Source: an uncultured Oscillospiraceae bacterium
Lineage (GTDB): Bacteria > Bacillota > Clostridia > Oscillospirales > Oscillospiraceae
Direction: 5' to 3'
Assembly: GCA_910584285.1 (NCBI GenBank)
Contig: CAJTYK010000001.1
Coordinates: forward strand, 124,001 to 188,000
DNA length: 64,000 bases
Shown: positions 22,595-31,306 of the stretch, in pieces
How positions within the stretch are numbered: position 1 is the first letter of the stretch
Layout of the letters: every line of letters begins with the position of its first letter
Position numbers and translations under genes: made by a program
Notes under the pieces: generated by a model
What the model saw: only the letters and a program-made list of their open reading frames with translations
Databases searched by the model: none
Told to the model about the DNA's origin: nothing

Positions 22595-23296
22595 TCATTG
22601 ACGGAAAAGCGCCTGGATCTCCTCCTCGGTTAGTGCTCTCCACCCACCTTTTGGAAGATTCTGGTCTAACACCAGCGGCCCGAACTGCTCCCGTCGGAGA
22701 TAGCGCACCGGCTTGCCCCGGGCGGCCAGCATCCGCTTCACCTGATGGTATTTCCCCTCGTGGATGGTGATCCGGGCGCGGCCCGCCCCCAAAAGCTCCA
22801 GCTCTCCGGGCCGGCATACCGTGCCGTCCCCCAGGACGATCCCCGACCGCACCGCCTCCACATCCTCCGGATCCAGCGTCCCGTCCACCTCCACGTAGTA
22901 CACCTTGTCCACGTGGCGCTTGGGGGCCAGCAGCCGGTGGGCCAGGGGGCCGTCATTGGTGAGCAGCAGCAGGCCCTCCGTGTCCTTGTCCAGCCGCCCT
23001 GCCGGGAACAGGCCCCGGTTCTGCCACTCCTCCCCCAGCAGATCCAGCACCGTGGCCGCTCCCGGCTCGTCGGTGGACGACACCACCCCCGCCGGCTTGT
23101 TCAGCATCAGGTACACCGGCCCGCTGCCACCGGCGGCCTCCCCGTCCACGGTGAGGCTGGCGGTCTCCTCCACCTTCTGCTCCGGTGCGCGGCACACCGC
23201 ACCCTCCACCTGCACTCGACCCGCCCGGATCAGCTCCCGGGCCTCCTTCCGGCTCCACTTCCCTGTGTTGGCCAGCCGCTTGTCCAACCGCTCCAC
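22595..23296 (-). CDS. RsuA-family pseudouridine synthase
   Basis: 233 residues from the GTG at 23296, chosen because AAGGAGG lies eight bases before it and the protein then begins MERLDKRLANTGKWSRKEA, the normal family start with an S4 RNA-binding domain (about 1-55). The catalytic motif GRLDKDTEGLLLLTNDG (Asp) is near residues 97-113, and the end has YHQVKRMLAARGKPVRYLRR. It modifies a uridine in rRNA; small-subunit RsuA-type is more likely than RluB by length. No partner genes nearby. Confidence 0.9.
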   Translation of the reverse strand: MERLDKRLANTGKWSRKEARELIRAGRVQVEGAVCRAPEQKVEETASLTVDGEAAGGSGPVYLMLNKPAGVVSSTDEPGAATVLDLLGEEWQNRGLFPAGRLDKDTEGLLLLTNDGPLAHRLLAPKRHVDKVYYVEVDGTLDPEDVEAVRSGIVLGDGTVCRPGELELLGAGRARITIHEGKYHQVKRMLAARGKPVRYLRREQFGPLVLDQNLPKGGWRALTEEEIQALFRQ

Positions 23297-23403
23297 GCCG
23301 TCCGCCTCCTTCTGACCGCCGCCGGCGCACAGGCCCGACGGTATCATATTATGGGGAATTGCTTCATACTATTTCCTGAGAAACCATGGGAAGGATTGAT
23401 AAC

Positions 23404-23940
23404 ATGATCATCGTCACCGCACGGGTACCAAAGAGACGGCTGCTGGCGGGAGGGATCACCGCCCTTTGCTGCTGCGCGGTGGTGGCCGCCGCCCTTCTTA
23501 TCACCCTGGGCGGGCGGGCCGTCGCCGCCTCGGCGGAGGTGAAGCACATCCGCACCAACGATGACCGTCTGGCCTACCTGGGCGGGCTGGGCTGGCAGGT
23601 GTCCCCCCAGCCCATCGCCACCGAGGAGCTGCTCATCCCGGAGGAATTTGACGACAGCTACGCGGGCTACCTCAAGCTCCAGCAGGATCAGGGCTTCGAT
23701 CTGAGCCGATACTGCGGCAAGCGGGTGAAGCGGTACACCTACCAGCTCACCAACTACCCCTCCCAGGCCGAGCCGGTGCAGATCGCCCTGCTGATCTACA
23801 AGGATAGGGTGGTGGGCGGGCAGATCCAGTCCGCCTCCGGCAGCTTCCTCCACGGGCTGGCCATGCCGGAGGCCGGCGGCAGCGGGGCCCAACCCTCTGC
23901 CTCCCCGTCCCCCGCCCCCGCCTTTGGGGATCTGGTTTAG
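23404..23940 (+). CDS. DUF4830-type membrane-anchored protein
   Basis: About 178 residues. I chose the ATG at 23404 (GGAAGG nine bases upstream); an ATG 18 bases earlier is possible. One N-terminal membrane helix (about 14-38) is followed by an outside domain that fits DUF4830: RLAYLGGLGWQVSPQPI, then EFDDSYAGYLKLQQDQGFDL and KRYTYQLTNYP. The end is a Pro/Ser/Ala tail. Function unknown; it is found singly in many Clostridia. It lies between a divergent synthase gene and a convergent nagA. Confidence 0.75.
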   Translation: MIIVTARVPKRRLLAGGITALCCCAVVAAALLITLGGRAVAASAEVKHIRTNDDRLAYLGGLGWQVSPQPIATEELLIPEEFDDSYAGYLKLQQDQGFDLSRYCGKRVKRYTYQLTNYPSQAEPVQIALLIYKDRVVGGQIQSASGSFLHGLAMPEAGGSGAQPSASPSPAPAFGDLV

Positions 23941-23986
23941 GGGCCCATCCCTGCGGCGCCTAAAGCCGCCTATCCCGCTTCCCGGT

Positions 23987-24015
23987 AAAAAAGGGGGGAC
24001 GCGCTGCGTCCCCCC
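23987..24015 (-). terminator. Terminator after nagA
   Basis: Stem GGGGGGACGC/GCGTCCCCCC (23993-24015) followed on the minus strand by TTTTTT. May also act on the plus-strand gene, though its T run on that side is poor. Confidence 0.8.
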
Positions 24016-24025
24016 CTGCTACTTT

Positions 24026-25144
24026 TTATACCACCTTTACCCCGTGGAAGAACACGGCCTTCAGCTCCAGATCCGGGCCCAGCACGGCCACGTTGGCCCG
24101 CTTACCCGGCTCCAGGCTGCCCACCCGGTCAAAGATGCCGATGGCCTTGGCGGAGTTCACCGCCGCCGCCCGCACCGCGTCTGCCAGGGGGATACCGAAG
24201 GAGACGGCGGTTTTCATGCACGCCATCAGATCCGTCACCGAGCCGGCAATAGTGCCGTCCGCCAGGGTGGCCAGGGGGCCCTTGACGATGACGTTCTGGC
24301 CGCCCAGGTCGTACTCGCCGTCGGACATGCCGGCGGCCCGCATGGTGTCGGAGATGAGCACCACCCGGTCGGGGCCAAACATCTTGAAGGTGGCCCGCAC
24401 CACGCTGGGGTGGATGTGGATGCCGTCGGAGATGAGCTCCACCCGGCTCCAGGGGGAGTCCAGCGCCGCGCCCACCACGCCGGGGGCCCGGTGGGTGAAG
24501 CCGGGCATGGCGTTAAAGAGGTGGGTGACCTCCCGGGCGCCCGCCCGGAACGCCGCCAGGGCGGTGTCATAGTCCGCGGTGGTGTGGGCCACGGACACGT
24601 TGACCTCCTCCGCCACCTCCTTGATGAAGTCCAGGGCGCCCGGTTCCTCCGGGGCCACGGACACCAGCTTCACCAGGCCCTCGGACGCCTCCTCCAGCCG
24701 GCGCAGCATGGCCACGTCGGGGGCGTGGAGCCAGTCGCCGTTCTGGGCGCCCTTCTTGGCATAGGACAGGAAGGGCCCCTCCAGATTGACGCCCACCAGA
24801 TCCGCACCGGGCTTGCCCGCTTTCTTGTGGGCTGCCGCCGTCTTGCACACCTTGACGAGCTGCTCCTCCAGCAGGGTCATGCCCGCGGGGCAGATCTGGG
24901 TCACGCCCCGGGACAGCTCGTACTCCGCCATGGTCTGGAGGCCGTCCGGGTCGCCGTCGGACAGATCCGCCCCCCGGCAGCCGTGGAAGTGCACGTCCGT
25001 CAGGCCGGGGATCACATAGCACCCCGACGCGTCATAACTCTGAGCGTCCTGGCTGTCCGGGGTGAGCAGGGCGCCGTCAAAGCACACGTCCCGCTCCACA
25101 AAGCCCCGCTCCAGATCGAATACCTTACCGCCTGTAATCTTCAT
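24026..25144 (-). CDS. nagA: N-acetylglucosamine-6-phosphate deacetylase NagA
   Basis: 372 residues, family length. Removes acetate from GlcNAc-6-P. The amidohydrolase motif appears as GLTDVHFHGCRGAD (about 47-60), then NLEGPF with the catalytic Glu, HLFNAMPGFTHRAPG, and SDGIHIHPSV. It is the last gene of the amino-sugar operon, ten bases after nagB. Product acetate and GlcN-6-P go to central metabolism. Confidence 0.95.
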   Translation of the reverse strand: MKITGGKVFDLERGFVERDVCFDGALLTPDSQDAQSYDASGCYVIPGLTDVHFHGCRGADLSDGDPDGLQTMAEYELSRGVTQICPAGMTLLEEQLVKVCKTAAAHKKAGKPGADLVGVNLEGPFLSYAKKGAQNGDWLHAPDVAMLRRLEEASEGLVKLVSVAPEEPGALDFIKEVAEEVNVSVAHTTADYDTALAAFRAGAREVTHLFNAMPGFTHRAPGVVGAALDSPWSRVELISDGIHIHPSVVRATFKMFGPDRVVLISDTMRAAGMSDGEYDLGGQNVIVKGPLATLADGTIAGSVTDLMACMKTAVSFGIPLADAVRAAAVNSAKAIGIFDRVGSLEPGKRANVAVLGPDLELKAVFFHGVKVV

Positions 25145-25154
25145 ACGCTGCCCC

Positions 25155-25883
25155 TCACTTCAGGCCGCTGAGGGCCGCCTCGTCGCCGATGATGGTGACG
25201 TTGGGGTGGAGCTGGAGGATGGAGGCGGGCACATCCGGGGTGACGGGGCCGGCCACGGTCTTGGCCACCGCCTCCGCCTTGTCCGCGCCGCTGGCCACCA
25301 CCAGGATGCTCCGGGCGTGCATGATGGTGCCGATGCCCATGGTGAGGGCCTGCTTGGGCACGTCGTCGGCACTGGCGAAGAAGCGGGCGTTGGCCTCGAT
25401 GGTGCTCTGGGTCAGATCCACCAGATGGGTGGCCACGGGGAAGTGGTCACAGGGCTCGTTGAAGCCGATGTGGCCGTTGCGGCCTAAGCCCAGGAGCTGG
25501 AGGTCGGCGTAGCCCAGGGCCTTCACCACGTCCTCATATCGGGCGCACTCCGCCGCGGCGTCGGGGGTGAGGCCGCTGGGCACGTTGGTGTTCTCGGGGA
25601 GGATGTCCACGTGGTCAAACAGGTTGTGCTGCATGAAGTACCGGTAGCTCTGATCGTGGGTGGGGGCCAGCCCCACGTACTCGTCCAGGTTCACCGAATG
25701 CACCTGGGCGAAGCTCAGGTCGCCCTGCTTGTGCCACGCCACCAGCTGCTGGTAGGCGCCGATGGGAGTGGAGCCGGTGGCCAGGCCCAGCACACAGTCC
25801 GGCTTGGACACCACCTGGGCGGCGATGATGGCCGCGGCCCGGCGGCTCATGGCGTTGTAATCCTTCTCACAATAAATTCTCAT
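25155..25883 (-). CDS. nagB: Glucosamine-6-phosphate deaminase NagB
   Basis: 242 residues from the ATG at 25883 (GAGGTG eight bases upstream). Converts GlcN-6-P to fructose-6-P and ammonia. Motifs: VLGLATGSTPIGAYQQLV (phosphate loop, about 32-49), VNLDEYVGL, LLGLGRNGHIGFNEPCDHF and ASGADKAEAV. It lies between the lyase gene and nagA; 45 bases separate it from the lyase gene. Confidence 0.95.
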   Translation of the reverse strand: MRIYCEKDYNAMSRRAAAIIAAQVVSKPDCVLGLATGSTPIGAYQQLVAWHKQGDLSFAQVHSVNLDEYVGLAPTHDQSYRYFMQHNLFDHVDILPENTNVPSGLTPDAAAECARYEDVVKALGYADLQLLGLGRNGHIGFNEPCDHFPVATHLVDLTQSTIEANARFFASADDVPKQALTMGIGTIMHARSILVVASGADKAEAVAKTVAGPVTPDVPASILQLHPNVTIIGDEAALSGLK

Positions 25884-25928
25884 AGCAAAACACCTCAAGC
25901 ATATCATATTGCGTTTGCGGCACGGTTA

Positions 25929-26837
25929 TCAGCAGTATTTCTGAATGGCGGCGGCGATCATGTCCGCGCTCTCCTTCACCACGGCCTCGTCCCCCGGGGC
26001 CAGCTCCAGCAGCGGAGCGCGGACGCTGCCCGCGTCCGGGCCGCCCTGGAGGCGGATGATCTCCTTGATCACGGCGTACATATTGCCCGTGGCGGAGCAC
26101 ATCTTATAGATGATGCGGCAGCACTCGTTCTGGATCTGGCGGCCCTGCTCCAGCTTGCCCTCGTGGAACAGGCGGAAAATGGCCAGGTACAGCTCGGGCA
26201 TGGCGGCGTAGGTGCCGCCGATGCCGCCGGTGGCCCCGGCGGCCAGGCCGGACAGCAGCTGCTCGTCGGGCCCGTTGAACACCACGGCCCCCTCATCCTT
26301 CCACATCTGGATGTCCTGCACCGGCATGGAGGAGTTCTTCACACCGATGACCCGGGGATTCTTCAGCATCTCCTTCAGCAGGGGCACCGTCAGGGCCACC
26401 CCGGCCAGCTGGGGGATGTTGTAGATCACGAAATCGGTGTCCGGCGCGGCGGCGGAGATGTCGTTCCAGTACTTGGCAATACCGGCGGGGGGCAGGTGGA
26501 AGTAGATGGGCGGAATGGCGGCGATGGCGTCTACGCCCAGGGACTGGGCATGGGCGGCCAGCTCCCGGCTGTCCGCAGTGTTGTTGCAGGCCACGTGGGC
26601 GATGACGGTGAGATCCTTGCCCACCTCAGCCATCACGTTCTCCAGCACCAGCTTGCGCTCGGCCACGCCCTGATAGATGCACTCGCCGGAGGATCCGCCC
26701 ACATACAGGCCCTTGACGCCCTTGTCCTTCAGGTAGCGGGCCATGGCCCGGACGCCCTCGGGGCTGATCTGCCCGTCCTTGTCATAGCAGGCGTAAAATG
26801 CGGGGATGATGCCGGCGTACTTGGTATAGTCTTTCAT
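25929..26837 (-). CDS. nanA: N-acetylneuraminate lyase, NanA type
   Basis: 302 residues. TIM-barrel aldolase of the DapA/NanA family: GGSSGE at 47-52, Tyr139 in FVIYNIPQ, Schiff-base Lys167 in VIGVKNSS. GGSSGE with serines (DapA enzymes have GTTGE) and the surrounding amino-sugar genes favour N-acetylneuraminate lyase, which splits sialic acid to ManNAc and pyruvate. It follows the second permease gene after about 100 bases that include a GC-rich hairpin (26876-26903) without a clear T run. Confidence 0.88.
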   Translation of the reverse strand: MKDYTKYAGIIPAFYACYDKDGQISPEGVRAMARYLKDKGVKGLYVGGSSGECIYQGVAERKLVLENVMAEVGKDLTVIAHVACNNTADSRELAAHAQSLGVDAIAAIPPIYFHLPPAGIAKYWNDISAAAPDTDFVIYNIPQLAGVALTVPLLKEMLKNPRVIGVKNSSMPVQDIQMWKDEGAVVFNGPDEQLLSGLAAGATGGIGGTYAAMPELYLAIFRLFHEGKLEQGRQIQNECCRIIYKMCSATGNMYAVIKEIIRLQGGPDAGSVRAPLLELAPGDEAVVKESADMIAAAIQKYC

Positions 26838-26937
26838 AGTTGCTCACTCCTTACTCATAATTGGTTGGGCAATCCCGCGCCAGCCGCGTGGACGGCGCGG
26901 GATCGCGGAACTTCACAGGGTCGTTGGGAAGGGAAAC

Positions 26938-27873
26938 TCAGCCCTTCACCGCACCCATGGTGATGCCCTGGGTGAAATACTTCTGGAAGATCAGGAACAC
27001 AATGATGATGGGAAGCGCCGCCAGAGCCGCGCCTGCCATCAGCAGACCCATGTTGATCGAGGTCTCCGCCTGGAGGGTGGCCACGCCCAGGGGCATGGTG
27101 TAGTTGGCCCCGGAGGTGAGCATGATCAGCTGCATAAAATAGTCGTTCCAGCAGTTGATGAAGGTGAAGATGGCCAGCGCGCCGATACCCGGCTTGACCA
27201 TGGGCAGCACGATGGTGCCAAAGGTGCGCACCTCGCTGGAGCCGTCCACCCGGGCGGCCTCCAGGATCTCGCCGGGGATGCTCTCGGAGAACTGCTTCAT
27301 GAGGAACACGCCGAAGGGCCAGCCTACCGTGGGGAAGATGACCGCCCACAGGGTATCGGTGAATTTGAGGAAATTCATCTCCTTGAGCAGGGGGATCAGG
27401 ATCACCTGCTTGGGCAGCGCCATGGCACAGATGATCAAGCCGAACAGGATGGCCCGGCCGCGGAAGCGCTTCTTAGCCAGGGCATAGCCCGCCATGGCGG
27501 CAGTGATGCAGGTCAGACCCATGGCGGCGGCGGCCATGAACACCGCGTTGATCAACCACCGGAAGGCCGCCGGCACAACGGGGCCGGCGGAAAACACCAG
27601 CGGCTCATGCTTCTCGGTGAACCACTGGCTGAAGGGGACGTGCAGCTCCCACAGGGGGGCGCTGCGCTTGGCCAGCAACTCGTCAAAGTTTGTCATGACC
27701 CACTCGCTGGGCCACCAAACGGGCTTTGTGGCGTAGATATCGGCGCCGGGCTTGAACGCGCCGGTGACGATCCAGTACAGGGGGAAGACGAACAGGAACG
27801 CCAGAATGACCAGGATGATCACGGAAATGACCTTATATACCGTTGCTCTCGGGCCCACGTTATTGGTTTTCAT
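26938..27873 (-). CDS. Carbohydrate ABC transporter permease, MalG type
   Basis: 311 residues, six membrane helices, first at about 12-34. The permease motif EAARVDGSSEVRTFGTIVLPMVKPG (the EAA loop) is seen in two parts from about residue 205. It pairs with the MalF-type permease upstream (gap 15 bases) and the lipoprotein before it. Substrate is probably sialic acid or a related amino sugar by context; no ATPase gene is present, so a shared MsmK-like ATPase from elsewhere is likely. Confidence 0.9.
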   Translation of the reverse strand: MKTNNVGPRATVYKVISVIILVILAFLFVFPLYWIVTGAFKPGADIYATKPVWWPSEWVMTNFDELLAKRSAPLWELHVPFSQWFTEKHEPLVFSAGPVVPAAFRWLINAVFMAAAAMGLTCITAAMAGYALAKKRFRGRAILFGLIICAMALPKQVILIPLLKEMNFLKFTDTLWAVIFPTVGWPFGVFLMKQFSESIPGEILEAARVDGSSEVRTFGTIVLPMVKPGIGALAIFTFINCWNDYFMQLIMLTSGANYTMPLGVATLQAETSINMGLLMAGAALAALPIIIVFLIFQKYFTQGITMGAVKG

Positions 27874-27888
27874 AGTCTCTCCCCTCCC

Positions 27889-28809
27889 TTACTTTTCTTT
27901 CGCCAGACGGAACTGCAGGGCGGACAGGATGCCGATAAAGATGGCCAGCACCACGCCCATGGCGTTGGCGTAGCCGAAGTGGCCGGCCTGCTGGGTCAGC
28001 TTGAAGGCGGTGTAGTAGATATAATACATCACCGTCTGGGTGCCGGAGCCGCCCTGGGTCAGCAGCTGGATCAGCGCGAAGCACTGGAAGGAGTTGATGG
28101 TGGTGATCACCAGGATATACAGGGTGGTGGGCATCATCTGGGCCCACTTGATCTTCCAGAACACCTGCAGGTCGGTGGCGCCGTCCACCTTGGCCGCCTC
28201 CACCAGGCCCTGATCCACATTTCCCAGGGCGGAGACGTACAGGACGATGGGCTGGCCCACGGAGGTGGTGAACAGGATCAGGATAATGCACCACAGGGCC
28301 CACTTGCTGTCCCCCAGGAAGTTGATGTTCTTCTCAATCAGCCCCGCGCCCTTGAGGGCGGTGTTGATAATGCCGGTGTAGTTGTCGAACATCCACTTCC
28401 ACACCACGGTGACCGCCACGGAGCCGGTAACCACAGGCAGGTAGAAGATGCAGCGGAAGGCGGACAGCACTGGCCCGCTGAGCTTATAGATGACGGAGGA
28501 GACCCAGAGGGAAAACGCGCACACCGTGGGGACGCTGACGATCACGATGACAAAGGTGTTGCGCAGGGCCTCAAGGAACACCTTGTCCTGGAACAGCTTA
28601 ACAAAGTTGGTGAAGCCCACGAACTGGGTGGCGGCCTGCTGGTGCATGGTGGCGTCCGTCAGGCTGTAGCCGATGCAGATAAACATGGGGATCACCACGA
28701 AGCCCAGGAAGAAGATCAGGCTGGGCAGCATAAACAGATACCCGGCGATATCCTCCCTGCGCTGGAGGGCGCGGCTCATGGTCTGTTTGTTTTTGGCCAA
28801 TGATGACAA
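27889..28809 (-). CDS. Carbohydrate ABC transporter permease, MalF type
   Basis: 306 residues, six membrane helices beginning at about 23-45 (FMLPSLIFFLGFVVIPMFI). The EAA loop EAAKVDGATDLQVFWKIKWA lies near 208. It is separated from the binding-protein gene by about 104 bases that hold an intrinsic terminator, so the permeases are made at a lower level than the binding protein. Confidence 0.9.
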   Translation of the reverse strand: MSSLAKNKQTMSRALQRREDIAGYLFMLPSLIFFLGFVVIPMFICIGYSLTDATMHQQAATQFVGFTNFVKLFQDKVFLEALRNTFVIVIVSVPTVCAFSLWVSSVIYKLSGPVLSAFRCIFYLPVVTGSVAVTVVWKWMFDNYTGIINTALKGAGLIEKNINFLGDSKWALWCIILILFTTSVGQPIVLYVSALGNVDQGLVEAAKVDGATDLQVFWKIKWAQMMPTTLYILVITTINSFQCFALIQLLTQGGSGTQTVMYYIYYTAFKLTQQAGHFGYANAMGVVLAIFIGILSALQFRLAKEK

Positions 28810-28834
28810 CTCCTCTCTCGCATAGTTCGGGAAT

Positions 28835-28876
28835 AAAAGCGCCCCTTTCCCGCGCGTTGCCGCAGGAAAGGGGCGC
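28835..28876 (-). terminator. Partial terminator between binding-protein and permease genes
   Basis: Perfect 12-base arms (GCGCCCCTTTCC at 28839-28850 and its complement at 28865-28876) with TTTTA on the minus-strand side. In mid-operon it probably gives partial stop and protects the binding-protein mRNA, a usual way to get excess binding protein. Confidence 0.8.
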
Positions 28877-28913
28877 GCATGACCCTTGAGATTTTACCAG
28901 GGGAGCCGGCGGA

Positions 28914-30293
28914 TTAGCCGCCGATGGCCTCCTTGGCGTACTGCGCCACGACCTCGGCCACATCGGCGCCCTCGCCCACCTTCTGGAGCATGGTCCACCA
29001 GGAGGTACGGGCCTGGGCCCAGTTGGTGGTGACCTGGTAGTAGTCACCCAGCATGGGCATCAGCACGTTGTACTCAGCCATGATCTCGTTGTCCGCCCAG
29101 ATGTTGGACAGATCGGTGCCCTCGCCAGCCTTGGTGCGAACGGCGAAGTAGTTAGCGGTCTTCACGGCGTCCACAGTGTGCTCGCTGTCGCACATAAACT
29201 TGATGAACTCCTTGGCGGCGGCGATGCGGCCGGCGTCCTTGCTGTCAAAGATGCCGAAGCCCCAGATGCCGCCCTGCAGCTTAGCGGTGCCGTCCTCAGA
29301 GGGGAAGGCCATGAACTCGATGTCGTCGCCAGTGACGGTCTTCTCAGCGCCGGTGTTGGCGCCGTTGGGGTTGAGCTGCTGGGCGATGTTCCAGCAGAAG
29401 GCCATCTTCAGCACGCCCTGATAGAACTTGGCGATCTCGTCGCCGCCGGCCAGGGAGGCGTCAAAGGCGATGCCGTCCATGTCGCGCAGCTGCTCCAGAG
29501 CCTTGACGTTCAGGGGGTCGTCCCAGGTGTAGGCGGTGTGCTCGGCGTTGGTGAAGGTGCCGCCGTAGAGGTTGTTCACCAGGGCACGGGTGCCCTGGTC
29601 GCCGCCCTGCCCGGCGCAGTAGACGGCGCCGACGGTCTCACCGTACTTGGCATACAGGGCCTCCACGGCCTTGATGAAGTTCTCGGTGGTCCAGGTGTGC
29701 TTCTCCAGGTCTACGTACTCCAGAGCGCCGGCCTCCTCAAAGGCGGTCTTGTTGATGGCCATGCAGTGGGCGGTCATAACCAGGGGGTACTCGTAGATAG
29801 CGCCGCTGGTGTGGGTGCAGGCGTTCATGACGCCCTCGCTCACCGCGTTGATCTCGGCCTTGTCATTGGCGTCAAACAGGTCGCTCAGATCCACCATGTG
29901 GCCGTTGTCGCCCCAGTTGGCAACCAGGCGCTCGGGGCCTTCCATAATCAGGTCGGGGGCGCCGCCGCCGGACAGGGCGGAGTTGACCTTGTCGTCGCCG
30001 TCGGCGTAGGCCAGGTACTCCACAGTGACCTTGATGCCGGTGGCCTCGGTGAAGGCGTCGGTCATCTTCTTGACCTCAGCCTCCTGGCCCCAGTTGCCGA
30101 TGGGGTAAGTCCAGAGGGTAATGGCGTCGGCCATGTCGGTGCCGGGATCGGGCGCATCAGTCTGGGTGGTGGCGGGCTCCTTGGTGGGATCGGGGGCCTT
30201 GGTGGGGTCGGGCGTGCCGCTGGAACAAGCGGCCAGCGCCAGAACCATGCATAGCGCCAGCACCAGGGCCAGAACCTTGCGAATCGTCTTCAT
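28914..30293 (-). CDS. Extracellular sugar-binding lipoprotein of the ABC transporter
   Basis: 459 residues. Lipoprotein signal with lipobox LAAC, Cys23, then a Thr/Pro/Asp-rich linker to about residue 50. The rest is a family 1 solute-binding fold (start ADAITLWTYPIGNWGQEAEV). It supplies the two permeases that follow. Genes around it point to sialic acid or amino-sugar uptake. Its own promoter lies 62 bases upstream with several palindromes above it, so it starts a separate transcript from the RpiR gene. Confidence 0.92.
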   Translation of the reverse strand: MKTIRKVLALVLALCMVLALAACSSGTPDPTKAPDPTKEPATTQTDAPDPGTDMADAITLWTYPIGNWGQEAEVKKMTDAFTEATGIKVTVEYLAYADGDDKVNSALSGGGAPDLIMEGPERLVANWGDNGHMVDLSDLFDANDKAEINAVSEGVMNACTHTSGAIYEYPLVMTAHCMAINKTAFEEAGALEYVDLEKHTWTTENFIKAVEALYAKYGETVGAVYCAGQGGDQGTRALVNNLYGGTFTNAEHTAYTWDDPLNVKALEQLRDMDGIAFDASLAGGDEIAKFYQGVLKMAFCWNIAQQLNPNGANTGAEKTVTGDDIEFMAFPSEDGTAKLQGGIWGFGIFDSKDAGRIAAAKEFIKFMCDSEHTVDAVKTANYFAVRTKAGEGTDLSNIWADNEIMAEYNVLMPMLGDYYQVTTNWAQARTSWWTMLQKVGEGADVAEVVAQYAKEAIGG

Positions 30294-30354
30294 TCTGTGT
30301 TCCTCCTCATATTTAATAATTCTCCGCCTGCCAACACCGCAGGCTCTTGTTCAG

Positions 30355-30383
30355 ATTGTATAATCTTTCCTTCTGTTTGTCAA
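30355..30383 (-). promoter_or_regulatory. Promoter of the sugar transporter operon
   Basis: TTGACA (30378-30383), 17-base spacer, TACAAT (30355-30360) on the minus strand; ribosome site GAGGAGG before the ATG at 30293. Confidence 0.85.
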
Positions 30384-30391
30384 TAGTATTT

Positions 30392-30433
30392 GAAAATAAT
30401 TTCGCAAATTTTATTTTGCGGGAAAATATTTTC
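30392..30433. promoter_or_regulatory. Cluster of palindromes upstream of the transporter promoter (likely RpiR operators)
   Basis: GAAAATAATTTC (30392-30403) and the perfect palindrome GAAAATATTTTC (30422-30433) flank an inverted repeat CGCAAA-6-TTTGCG (30403-30420). The first lies about nine bases above the -35 box. A matching GAAAATAATTTTC lies at 32598-32610 in the other control region of the same pathway. The encoded RpiR protein is the natural binder. Confidence 0.65.
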
Positions 30434-30441
30434 GTTCCGCC

Positions 30442-31296
30442 TCACAGATGCTTGTCCGCCAGGGCGTCCGCCACCTGCTTGCGCCGCTCCCGACAGGTCT
30501 CCATGTCCCGGCGGCACACCTCGTTGAACAGCACGTCGATGAGGTAGAGCTGGCCCATCCGGGCGGCCACCGAGCCCATTTGAAGGGGGCCCTCCCGGGC
30601 GCCGCACTCCAGCACCACGTCGGCACAGGCCGCGCCGGGGGATTTGGGGAAGCGGGTGATGAGGATGGTCTTGGCCCCCCGCTCCTGGACGATTTTCATC
30701 ACGTCCACCACGTCCCGGGTGGAGCCGGAATAGGAGAAGTACACCACCACGTCCCGCTGGGTGAGCAGGGCGCAGCGGATGGCCTGGAAGTGGGAGTCCT
30801 CCACGGCGTAGAAGTTGGGCAGGGCCGTGGAGAACAGGTGGGCCGCCTCCTGGGCCAGCACCATGGAGCCGCCCAGCCCCATGCACAGCACCCGGTCGGC
30901 GGACAGAATCAGATCCGCTGCCCGGGTCACCGCCCCGGGATTGATGAGGGACAGGGTCTGGGTGATGGCGTCCACATCGGCGGCGTAGATCTTCTGGCAC
31001 ATATCGCCCAGGCTGTCCTCGGCCTGGATCTCGCCATACAGGGGGCTCATGGGCCGCTGGGCGGAGCCGGAACCCGCCACCGCCAGCTTGAAGGCGCTGT
31101 AGCCCTTGTAGCCCAGACGGCGGCAGAAGCGGGAGACGGTGGCCTCCGCCACGTCCGCCACCTCCGCCATCTCGGAGATGGACATATACTGGCACTCCTG
31201 ACGCTGAAGGAGCATATAGTCCGCGATCTTCTTCTCCGCGCTGGTGAGCTGATAATATTCCCGGTTGATTCTGGTGAATACGTCGCCGTAAGGCAT
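30442..31296 (-). CDS. RpiR-family regulator of amino-sugar/sialic acid genes
   Basis: 284 residues. N-terminal RpiR helix-turn-helix (about 1-77; SISEMAEVADVAEATVSRFC is the recognition region) and a C-terminal SIS domain (about 125-255) that binds a phosphosugar: GLGGSMVLAQEAAH and VVYFSYSGSTRDVVDVM. Members such as NanR, MurR and RpiR respond to ManNAc-6-P, MurNAc-6-P or similar. It lies ten bases after the epimerase gene and just before the transporter promoter, so it likely controls both units. Confidence 0.9.
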   Translation of the reverse strand: MPYGDVFTRINREYYQLTSAEKKIADYMLLQRQECQYMSISEMAEVADVAEATVSRFCRRLGYKGYSAFKLAVAGSGSAQRPMSPLYGEIQAEDSLGDMCQKIYAADVDAITQTLSLINPGAVTRAADLILSADRVLCMGLGGSMVLAQEAAHLFSTALPNFYAVEDSHFQAIRCALLTQRDVVVYFSYSGSTRDVVDVMKIVQERGAKTILITRFPKSPGAACADVVLECGAREGPLQMGSVAARMGQLYLIDVLFNEVCRRDMETCRERRKQVADALADKHL

Positions 31297-31306
31297 ACCG
31301 GCCCCC

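Noticed and set aside
26876..26903. GC-rich hairpin between the permease and lyase genes as a terminator
   Set aside because: No U run follows; it may affect mRNA stability but I cannot support termination.
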